Of a stretch of DNA of 28,777 nucleotides, positions 22,447-28,582 are shown one piece after another. Each line of letters opens with the position of its first letter. Position 1 is the first letter of the stretch. Made by a program: the position numbers and the translations under genes. This DNA is from DAOTTX01 sp034437515 (GTDB taxonomy: Bacteria > Chloroflexota > Anaerolineae > Aggregatilineales > Phototrophicaceae), in the NCBI GenBank assembly GCA_034437515.1, contig DAOTTX010000013.1, positions 1 through 28,777 of the forward strand, given 5' to 3'. Under the pieces are notes generated by a model. That model did not search any database, was not told the origin of the DNA, and was given only the letters and a program-made list of their open reading frames with translations.

Positions 22447-22790
22447 TAGATTGTGTCTATTTCGAGATTCATAGCGTCCGTGTATTGATTGACACCGGCA
22501 AACAGGTTCGCCGTTGCGATGAGTTCAAAGATTTCCGTGTCGCTCAGCCCTTGTTGGTAAAGCGCAGCATAATCAGCCTCGGTAAGGTCATGCGGCTGGG
22601 TGCCAGCCAGCAAGCCAAAGCGAATAGCAGCCTTCTGGCGCTGCGGCAGCGGACAGTTATCAAAGTCTTCGACCAGCGAATGTAATAAATCTTCGCTGAT
22701 CCCCATAGTAGACAGGCCATGCAGATGAACATTCAGCGCGTAAGGGCTGTCATTCGCCTGTGAAAAAAAGTGTATAACAATTTGCAACAT
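22446..22790 (-). CDS. Truncated CMD/AhpD-like (peroxidase-related) protein lacking the Cys pair
   Basis: At most 114 residues, matching the C-terminal two-thirds of carboxymuconolactone-decarboxylase/AhpD-type peroxidase-related proteins: VHLHGLSTMGISEDLLHSLVEDFDNCPLPQRQKAAIRFGLLAGTQPHDLTEADYAALYQQGLSDTEIFELIATANLFAGVNQYTDAMNLEID. Full-length relatives run to about 180-190 residues, so the first 60-70 are missing; an in-frame TAA two codons upstream blocks any longer start. Where relatives have the redox motif C-x-x-C followed by His, this protein reads S-P-Y-A-L-N-V-H, so both Cys are lost. A TATAAT ends only two bases before the ATG, so the true start may be the TTG at 22787 or the ATG at 22706. 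It may be a degraded enzyme kept as a sensor partner, or a decaying gene. Confidence 0.6.
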   Translation of the reverse strand: MLQIVIHFFSQANDSPYALNVHLHGLSTMGISEDLLHSLVEDFDNCPLPQRQKAAIRFGLLAGTQPHDLTEADYAALYQQGLSDTEIFELIATANLFAGVNQYTDAMNLEIDTI

Positions 22791-22792
22791 CG

Positions 22793-22801
22793 ATTATAAC
22801 A
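22793..22801 (-). promoter_or_regulatory. Extended -10 promoter of the CMD/kinase/carboxylase unit
   Basis: On the minus strand TGT-TATAAT, identical to the extended -10 before the gene at 16573, ends two bases before the first possible ATG of the CMD-like gene. Transcription should start near 22785, inside the annotated reading frame, so the ATG at 22790 would not be in the message. It drives the whole three-gene unit down to 19520. Confidence 0.5.
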
Positions 22802-22915
22802 GAATCTTGAGATGAATTTCGTATATTTTTGCTGTGCATACAATAAGCAAAACGAAAAGAGAGAATATGCTAAACTAATAGCAATAAGCGTATGCAAATT
22901 TTTTTGGAGAAATTT

Positions 22916-24247
22916 ATGCTGGATCGTACAGACATCTGGTGCATCATAGGTGCGGGGTCGTCGGGCATCACAGCGGGGAAGACCCTCAAACAGGCGGCGC
23001 TGCCTTTTGAGATCATCGAGCGCGAGGACGACATCGGCGGCAACTGGTATTACGGCAAACCCAACAGCAGCGTCTATAAATCCACCCATTTGATCTCATC
23101 GAAGGGGATGACGGCATATACCGACTACCCCATGCCGAAAGACTACCCCGACTACCCAAGCCACTGGCAGGTGTGCGAATACCTGCGTGACTATGCTCGG
23201 CACTTCCGCATCTATGACCACATCGAATTTAACACCACCGTCAAAGCTATTGAACGCACCGACAACGGTCTGTGGGCGGTCACGGTGGGCAAAGGCGCGG
23301 ACTATAAAGAAACGACCGAAACACGCCTCTACAAAGGGTTAATTATCGCCAACGGACACAACTGGGACCCGAAGTGGCCCCAATTCCCCGGTGAGTTTAA
23401 CGGGACGGTGCTGCACTCCGCTGAGTACAAAACCCCCGATGTATTGCGAGACAAGCGGGTGCTGGTGGTCGGCGCGGGGAACTCCGGGTGTGACATCGCG
23501 GTCGAGGCGGCGCAAAATGCCGCGCATACCTTCCACAGCACCCGGCGCGGTTACTGGTATGTGCCCAAATACGCCTTCGGCAAGCCAGCGGATGTCATCA
23601 ATGAGACACCGCTGAAGTTGGGCTGCCCGGTATGGCTGCGCCGCCTGGTGAACGGTGTGCTGCTACGGGTGCTGGTCGGTGATTTGCAGCAGTACGGCTT
23701 GCGCAAGCCTGACCATAAATTGCTGGAAACGCATCCGATCATCAACCAACACCTCACCTACTACATGGGGCACGGCATGATTACGCCCAAGCCCGACATC
23801 GCCGAATTATGCGGGGACAGCGTGAAGTTCAAAGACGGCAGCGTAGAAGCAATCGACGTGATCGTCTACGCGACCGGCTTTAACATCACCTTCCCCTTCA
23901 TCGACGAGCAATATCTCAACTGGAAGGATACCCACCCCGATCTTTACATCAACGTCTTTCATCCCGAATACGACAATCTGTTCGTCATCGGCTTGATCCA
24001 ACCGGATAGCGGTCAGTTCTGGATTGCGGACTTACAATCACAGTTGATGACGCGCTTCATCGACGCGATGGAAACGGGCGCACCGGCTGCGGACGAGTTC
24101 CGGCGCATCAAGCGCAGCGAACGCCCCGACATGGGCGGCGGCATCCAATATCTTGAATCCACCCGGCACTACGTCGAGATCGAGCATCACAGCTACCGCC
24201 AGCGGATCAAGAAATTGCTTGAGCACTTCGATAGCGTACCGGTTTAA
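22916..24247 (+). CDS. Flavin-containing monooxygenase (FMO family)
   Basis: A 443-residue class B flavin monooxygenase, using NADPH, FAD and oxygen to oxygenate nucleophilic N or S atoms, or to act as a Baeyer-Villiger-type enzyme. FAD site GAGSSG spans residues 12-17, with GGNW (41-44) typical of this class. The FMO identity motif F-x-G-x3-H-x3-Y is complete at 161-171 (FNGTVLHSAEY). The NADPH site GAGNSG spans 186-191, and the YATGFN motif occurs late. I start at 22916 because GGAGA (22906-22910) lies just upstream; an ATG at 22892 precedes that site. It is monocistronic and divergent from the CMD/kinase unit, sharing a 125-bp AT-rich gap. Family is certain; substrate is not. Confidence 0.92.
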   Translation: MLDRTDIWCIIGAGSSGITAGKTLKQAALPFEIIEREDDIGGNWYYGKPNSSVYKSTHLISSKGMTAYTDYPMPKDYPDYPSHWQVCEYLRDYARHFRIYDHIEFNTTVKAIERTDNGLWAVTVGKGADYKETTETRLYKGLIIANGHNWDPKWPQFPGEFNGTVLHSAEYKTPDVLRDKRVLVVGAGNSGCDIAVEAAQNAAHTFHSTRRGYWYVPKYAFGKPADVINETPLKLGCPVWLRRLVNGVLLRVLVGDLQQYGLRKPDHKLLETHPIINQHLTYYMGHGMITPKPDIAELCGDSVKFKDGSVEAIDVIVYATGFNITFPFIDEQYLNWKDTHPDLYINVFHPEYDNLFVIGLIQPDSGQFWIADLQSQLMTRFIDAMETGAPAADEFRRIKRSERPDMGGGIQYLESTRHYVEIEHHSYRQRIKKLLEHFDSVPV

Positions 24248-24295
24248 ACAGCCTTCGTCGGTTCGCCGTGTAACACCATCGCACAGCGGATTGGG

Positions 24296-24569
24296 TCAGC
24301 GCACGGTGAACCGTAAACCGGACATACGCTCGATGTAGGCCGCGTCCGGTGCGGTCGTCGGGTCATCAATGAACGCCAGCGCGATTTCACGCGGGCAGCG
24401 TATAAGCATAGGCCGTCTCAAAGTTGCTTGCGACGTCTATCACCATCGCCGGGTAAACAATCGGGTCGAACTCACCACGCAGCAGCAGCGCCGGTACCGC
24501 GCTCTCCCGCAGCGATGCACGAGGAACATCACCGCCGACAGCAGCATAAGTACAAACATCGAATTTATC
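24296..24569 (-). pseudogene. Alpha/beta-hydrolase (TAP/proline-iminopeptidase-like) remnant
   Basis: Read on the minus strand, one frame from 24569 encodes ...YAAVGGDVPRASLRESAVPALLLRGEFDPIVYPAMVIDVASNFETAYAYTLPA, ending in TGA at 24389-24387. VPALLLRGEFDPI is the classic strand and acid residue (Asp) of an alpha/beta-hydrolase. A second frame from about 24397 continues as CPREIALAFIDDPTTAPDAAYIERMSG and stops at 24298-24296; this matches the C-terminal C-x3-I-x-x-F-x-x-DPT-x-PD segment of TAP-like hydrolases. Between the two parts the GxGHG segment with the catalytic His is missing and the frame shifts. Upstream the frame is closed by TAG at 24572-24570, and the Ser-containing N-terminal part is absent. 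It is clearly a dead fragment. A 75-codon plus-strand frame here is its antisense shadow. Confidence 0.7.
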
Positions 24570-24652
24570 CTATGTGACTATATCGACCCATTGTGATAGC
24601 ACATCAACGCAATGTCGCACTGCAATTTCCTCATAATCTCCACATCCGACGT

Positions 24653-24661
24653 TGTTATAGT
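24653..24661 (+). promoter_or_regulatory. Extended -10 promoter of the short-chain dehydrogenase
   Basis: TGT-TATAGT (24653-24661) is an extended -10 differing from TGTTATAAT at one base. It lies 42 bases before the ATG at 24704. Its context is like that of the extended -10 elements at 16557 and at 22801 on the minus strand, suggesting a promoter style used repeatedly in this genome. Confidence 0.45.
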
Positions 24662-24703
24662 CGCCGCCGAACAGATGCCTACAGAACCAGAAAGAGGAAA
24701 AAC

Positions 24704-25411
24704 ATGACTGGCATACTTATTACCGGCGCGAATCGTGGGATTGGCCTCGGCATGGTGCGTGAGTGCCTACGCCGCGAAAGTTATACCGTCTACGCGACCT
24801 GCCGCCAACCGGATGAGGCCGCCGACCTGCACGACCTGAAAAGCACGCACGGCGACCGGCTGCACATCGTCCAGCTTGACGTCACCGACGGGGACAGCAT
24901 CGCCGGGGCGGTCGAAACCGTGCGGCAACACACGGACGCGCTCGACGTGTTGGTGAATAACGCCGGGGTCAACCTGCCGGGCCAACAGCAGACCTTCGAC
25001 TCGATGACCGCCGATAAAATGTTGTCCATGTTCCGTGTGAACGTCGCCGGCCCGCTCTTGGTGACGCGAGCGTTTCTCGATCTGCTCAAAAACGGCGACG
25101 ACGCGACGGTGGTCAACGTATCCTCGCAGATGGGGTCGTTGGAATGGAAGAACAGCGGCGGTTATTATGGCTATTCACCCAGTAAGGCCGCGCTGAACAT
25201 GGTCACGCGCCTGTTCGCCGCCGACCTCAAACCGCACGGCATCACGTCTATCACCACGCATCCCGGTTGGGTGCAAACCGATATGGGCGGCGAGAACGCC
25301 AACCTGACGCCGGAAGAGTCCGCACGAGGGATGATCGACCTGATCGAAAACACCACCCCGGCGAATAACGGCGGCTTCTACCGCTGGGATGGCAGCGAAC
25401 ACCCCTGGTAA
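24704..25411 (+). CDS. Short-chain dehydrogenase/reductase (C-factor-like)
   Basis: A 235-residue classical SDR using NAD(P)H. The cofactor motif TGANRGIG spans residues 7-14, with NNAG at 85-88. The catalytic set is Ser140/Ser141 and Tyr157-x-x-x-Lys161 (YSPSK), with PGWVQTDMGG (187-196) after it. TGANRGIGLGMV, the short loop around VNVSSQMGSL and the late GFYRWDGSEHPW (about 224-235) are typical of the sniffer/C-factor-like subgroup, which reduce small carbonyls. Start at 24704: GAGG (24694-24697) sits 6 bases upstream. An open frame extending back to 24593 is not likely to be translated. It is a single gene on its own promoter; its substrate is unknown. Confidence 0.92.
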   Translation: MTGILITGANRGIGLGMVRECLRRESYTVYATCRQPDEAADLHDLKSTHGDRLHIVQLDVTDGDSIAGAVETVRQHTDALDVLVNNAGVNLPGQQQTFDSMTADKMLSMFRVNVAGPLLVTRAFLDLLKNGDDATVVNVSSQMGSLEWKNSGGYYGYSPSKAALNMVTRLFAADLKPHGITSITTHPGWVQTDMGGENANLTPEESARGMIDLIENTTPANNGGFYRWDGSEHPW

Positions 25412-25442
25412 CGTCGCATTAACATACTTTCTAACGAGATCC

Positions 25443-25455
25443 GAACGATACGTTC
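25443..25455. promoter_or_regulatory. GAACG-ATA-CGTTC palindrome upstream of the LexA-like gene
   Basis: GAACG (25443-25447) and CGTTC (25451-25455) form a perfect inverted repeat with a 3-base centre. The half-site GAAC/GTTC is that of Gram-positive-type LexA boxes (GAAC-N4-GTTC), but here the gap between GAAC and GTTC is five, one more than usual. It lies 69 bases before the start of a gene encoding a LexA-type DNA-binding domain, so autoregulation is an attractive guess. Confidence 0.4.
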
Positions 25456-25523
25456 AACACATCTGTTCTGATTCATGGTAATGTGGTAGAGATGTTTGTA
25501 TTCTGTAACAAGGACAGCACTCT

Positions 25524-25778
25524 ATGCGACGAGAACGCTATGAATCAGAACAGCGCCGCCGACGCGAGGCACAGGCGCGGCAGGTCTACGATTTCGTGTG
25601 TGATTTCACCGAGGACACCGGCTTTTCACCGAGCATGAAGGAGATCGCGGAAGCGTGTTACCTGTCGCGGTCGAGCGTGGTGCGCTATCTCGATCTGTTG
25701 GAGGCGTGGGACTACGTGTGGCGGGAACCAGGCCGACCGCGCAGCATCGGTATCATCGACCCCGACCGCCGACTGTAA
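25524..25778 (+). CDS. LexA-type DNA-binding domain protein without peptidase
   Basis: An 84-residue protein. Residues 16-80 match the N-terminal winged helix of LexA closely: VYDFVCDFTEDTGFSPSMKEIAEACYLSRSSVVRYLDLLEAWDYVWREPGRPRSIGII, including the recognition helix region and the Gly-Arg-Pro-Arg wing. The first 15 residues are a basic helix (RRERYESEQRRRREAQARQ). The Ser/Lys self-cleavage domain of LexA is wholly absent, so it cannot be inactivated by RecA in the usual way; it may compete for SOS-like boxes or use another signal. The ATG has AAGGAC about 9 bases upstream. It converges with sbcD with 13 bases between stops. The domain call is firm; the regulon is unknown. Confidence 0.8.
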   Translation: MRRERYESEQRRRREAQARQVYDFVCDFTEDTGFSPSMKEIAEACYLSRSSVVRYLDLLEAWDYVWREPGRPRSIGIIDPDRRL

Positions 25779-25791
25779 ATCGGTAATCGGT

Positions 25792-27048
25792 TCATTCTTC
25801 AACGTCCTCAAAGATGGCCTTTGCCTTGTCCATGAGGATTTCACGGCGCGGCACCGGGATTTCTTTGCTGATGAAATATCGTTCGAGCAGTTCTTCGTGT
25901 GTGAGTCCTTCCGGGCTGGTGCCTAGCCGCGCACGGGCGGGCTGCTCGACCTCCCGACGAATGGCGGCGATGTAAAAAGCCCCCGCCCGCCGCAGCGCCT
26001 CACGAATGGCCGGCTCGTTGAACCGCGCCTCACTTTCCGGCGAAAATTGCAAGATCATCCGCACGACGGACTGTGCCAGTTGATAGCGTTCGATCTCCGC
26101 GAGTACGGTGGTCGTCGGTTCTAAGTCCTCACGCAAATCCGCCCGGATGGTGAAGAACGGACGTGCATCGAGCTTATGAAATTGCCATACGGTGTTCTCC
26201 CGTTGCAATTCAACCCAGCAGAAGCCTTTCGCGTCGCCTTCCTCGCCGAAGTCGATACGCTCGATGCTGCCGCTGTAGACCACCGGCGGTGCGTCGGTGC
26301 GGCCTTCGGTGAGGTTCTGGTGCTTGTGGATGTGACCCAGTGCGACGTAATCCCAACGAGAGTCAGCGAGGATCATCTTGGGCACGCTAATGTCACGTCC
26401 GAGCATGATGGTGCGCTCACTGCCGACGGTCGCCCCACCGACGGTAAAATGGCCGACCAGCAAGCGCGGCGTCTCCGTACCGAGGTCGTCGGCTTTGGCG
26501 GCGGCTTCCGTCGCCAGGTCATCGAGGATTTCCACCAGCTTTTCCTGCAAGATAGCGTCGGTCTCTTTGATCGTCATTCCCATGCGCGGCACATGCTCTA
26601 AAATACGCGCCCGCAGCGGATAGGGCGCGGTGCCGACCACGACCGGGCCGCGCTTGGTCTCGATGATGTGGGTGTCGTAGCGGTCGGCGACGACCACGTT
26701 ATGCACCGCCAGCGTATCGTAGATTTCCAGGCTGGTGGCTTTAATCACCGAGGGGCTGGTGTCATGATTGCCGATCAACAACACGACCGGAGCCAACATC
26801 GCCAGATCACGGATGCGGTGGGCGAACTCACGCTGATAGGTCGGGTTAGGGTTGGGCGTCTTGAAGGCATCCCCGGCGAAGATGACCAGATCAACGTCGT
26901 GTTCGCCGGCATAGTCGCACAGGTCATCCATGCGATGCAGAAAATCTACCACGCGAGAACTCAAGCCCGTTTCGGGGTCGGTTCTGCCGTAACTCTCCAC
27001 GCCGATGTGGGAGTCGGCGAAGTGTAAAACGCAGATCGGGTCGCTCAT
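25792..27048 (-). CDS. sbcD: SbcD/Mre11-type DNA double-strand-break nuclease subunit
   Basis: A 418-residue calcineurin-like metallophosphoesterase of the SbcD/Mre11 family, which with the ATPase SbcC/Rad50 trims DNA ends and hairpins. All metal-ligand motifs are present: FADSHIG (Asp12, His14), FAGDAF (Asp60), GNHD (93-96), GHFTVGG (His200) and GHIHKH (His239, His241). SGSIERIDFGEEGDAKGF is the typical SbcD segment after the catalytic core. The C-terminus (about 300-418) is the capping domain. GGAG lies about 9 bases before the ATG. No sbcC follows; the gene converges with the LexA-like gene and is divergent from dnaN, so its partner must be encoded elsewhere. Family is certain; the symbol is by family. 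Confidence 0.88.
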   Translation of the reverse strand: MSDPICVLHFADSHIGVESYGRTDPETGLSSRVVDFLHRMDDLCDYAGEHDVDLVIFAGDAFKTPNPNPTYQREFAHRIRDLAMLAPVVLLIGNHDTSPSVIKATSLEIYDTLAVHNVVVADRYDTHIIETKRGPVVVGTAPYPLRARILEHVPRMGMTIKETDAILQEKLVEILDDLATEAAAKADDLGTETPRLLVGHFTVGGATVGSERTIMLGRDISVPKMILADSRWDYVALGHIHKHQNLTEGRTDAPPVVYSGSIERIDFGEEGDAKGFCWVELQRENTVWQFHKLDARPFFTIRADLREDLEPTTTVLAEIERYQLAQSVVRMILQFSPESEARFNEPAIREALRRAGAFYIAAIRREVEQPARARLGTSPEGLTHEELLERYFISKEIPVPRREILMDKAKAIFEDVEE

Positions 27049-27120
27049 GTCGGGTTGCTCCGTTTACGCTGTTCGTGTAGGATCATACCACACAACTAAC
27101 CGCGCTACACCTGTTCTAAA

Positions 27121-27160
27121 TTGGGAAATTACGCTATACTTTTGGGATATATTTGGGATA
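27121..27160 (+). promoter_or_regulatory. dnaN: dnaN promoter with phased TTGGGA repeats
   Basis: A -10 element TATACT (27135-27140) lies 49 bases before the dnaN ATG, with a poor -35 (TGTTCT, 27112-27117) at 17 bp. TTGGGA occurs at 27121-27126, 27142-27147 and 27153-27158, that is 21 and 11 bp apart, on the same helix face. The last two are parts of a 9-bp direct repeat, TTTGGGATA (27141-27149 and 27152-27160). Flanking the -10, they could be binding sites for a regulator of clamp synthesis. Confidence 0.4.
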
Positions 27161-27189
27161 AAAGCAACCATTGGCAGGAGCGCCAACTT

Positions 27190-28329
27190 ATGAAAATTTC
27201 AGTCTTGCAGAAAAACCTGGCGAAAGGGTTAAGCACCGTGACGAGAGCGGTGGAAAATCGCCCGACCATGCCGGTGCTAGGAAACATCCTGCTAGAAACC
27301 GAGGAAGCAAGTTTAAAACTCGTCGCCGTGAACATGGGATTGGGCATGGGCATCACCTATTGGATCGGCGCGAAAGTCGAACAACAGGGGGCTATCACCC
27401 TACCCGCCAAGACGTTTAACGATCTGGTCAGCAACCTCTCACAGGAGCGCGTCGATCTCGCGCTCGATAACAGCACACAGACCATGCACCTGCGTTGCGG
27501 CGGTACCAAATCCAACATCAAAGGGATCGACGCTGACGAGTTCCCCCCGGTGCAAAGTGGCGGTGACACCGATGTGACCGTCCCCGGTAAGGCGCTCAAG
27601 GCGATGATTAATCAAACCGTGTTCGCCGCCGCCACCGAGGACAACCGTCCGATCCTGACCGGAATCTATACCCGGCTGGAAGGCGATAAGATGACGATGG
27701 CTGCTGCTGATGGCTACCGGCTGGCGGTGCGCAACGTCGCGCTGGAACAGTCTTTTGAAACGATGATTGAGATGGTCATCCCAGGGAAGGCGTTGCAGGA
27801 GATCGCCCGCATCATCAGCGATGAGGACGAAGAAGTCACGATCACGCTGCCCAAAGAGCGCAGTACCGTCATGTTCCATATGAAGAACGTTACCGTGTCC
27901 TCACAGTTGCTCGATGGTAAGTTCCCGGATTTCGCCGCCATCATCCCGCGCAACTACAGCACCTCCACCCGGTTGTATACCTCCGAGTTGCTGCGGGCGT
28001 GCAAACGAGCGGAGATCTTCGCCCGTGACAATGCCTACAGCGGTAAGTTGTTCGTCAATCCGCCGACCGGCCCCGACACACACGGCGAACTGATGGTCAT
28101 GAGCCAAAGTACCGAGCGCGGCGATAACGAAGGGATCGTGGATGCCTCGGTCGAGGGCGAGCCGCTGGAAATCTCGTTCAACATCCGCTATCTGATCGAA
28201 GTGTTAAACGTCATCGACGAAGAACGCATCATCTTAGAGAGCAACGGTGCCGCCAACCCCGGCGTCATCCGCCTGGAAGAACGCGACGACTTCATCCACG
28301 TCATCATGCCGATGAGTGTCAATCGCTGA
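27190..28329 (+). CDS. dnaN: DNA polymerase III beta subunit (sliding clamp)
   Basis: A 379-residue sliding clamp that encircles DNA as a dimer and tethers polymerase III and repair proteins. The N-terminus MKISVLQKNLAKGLSTVTRAVENRPTMPVLGNILLE and the C-terminal segment RYLIEVLNVIDEERIILESNGAANPGVIR ... FIHVIMPMSVNR (the M-P-M/x C-terminus of the clamp) are diagnostic. Three clamp folds fit residues about 1-125, 130-250 and 255-379. Start at 27190: AGGAG (27176-27180) lies 9 bases upstream. There is no dnaA, recF or gyrase gene beside it and no cluster of DnaA boxes, so this is not the classical origin arrangement. It is divergent from sbcD, which shares the 141-bp control region. A 9-bp hairpin follows 30 bases after the stop. 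Confidence 0.95.
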   Translation: MKISVLQKNLAKGLSTVTRAVENRPTMPVLGNILLETEEASLKLVAVNMGLGMGITYWIGAKVEQQGAITLPAKTFNDLVSNLSQERVDLALDNSTQTMHLRCGGTKSNIKGIDADEFPPVQSGGDTDVTVPGKALKAMINQTVFAAATEDNRPILTGIYTRLEGDKMTMAAADGYRLAVRNVALEQSFETMIEMVIPGKALQEIARIISDEDEEVTITLPKERSTVMFHMKNVTVSSQLLDGKFPDFAAIIPRNYSTSTRLYTSELLRACKRAEIFARDNAYSGKLFVNPPTGPDTHGELMVMSQSTERGDNEGIVDASVEGEPLEISFNIRYLIEVLNVIDEERIILESNGAANPGVIRLEERDDFIHVIMPMSVNR

Positions 28330-28358
28330 CCGCGTTCAGCCAGCAGTCAATGACAGAC

Positions 28359-28382
28359 GTGCGATGGAGTCATCCATCGCAC
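28359..28382 (+). terminator. Hairpin after dnaN
   Basis: GTGCGATGG (28359-28367) pairs perfectly with CCATCGCAC (28374-28382) across a 6-base loop, 29 bases after the dnaN stop. There is no T-run, so it may be a terminator or an mRNA-stabilising structure. Confidence 0.5.
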
Positions 28383-28513
28383 ATGGTAGATGCCAGCGGT
28401 GGTCAGGGCGGCGATCTGGTCGCGTCATGGACGAAGGTGTGTTCTTTCGCATCTCCGCTGTCATGTTATGCGCTCTCTTTCGTCCCACTATACCGCCGCT
28501 GCTTATGTACAAA

Positions 28514-28562
28514 GGGTGGCGGTGGCGTGATCCATGATCTGGATTCCACGCCACCGCCACCC
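28514..28562. terminator. Long perfect hairpin between convergent genes
   Basis: A 16-bp perfect GC-rich stem, 28514-28529 with 28547-28562, whose loop can itself pair (ATCC 28530-28533 with GGAT 28541-28544). It ends 20 bases after the stop of the minus-strand gene at the right edge and is followed on that strand by TTTGTAC. It most likely ends that gene's transcript, and may also stop read-through from dnaN. Nothing coding is seen in 28330-28582. Confidence 0.6.
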
Positions 28563-28582
28563 CAATCTTATCGGTTTAACAG

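Noticed and set aside
24369..24596. 75-codon plus-strand frame
   Set aside because: Antisense to the hydrolase remnant; no ribosome site and no family.
27049..27189. Replication origin next to dnaN
   Set aside because: No dnaA, no cluster of DnaA boxes and no AT-rich unwinding region; dnaN alone is not evidence of an origin.
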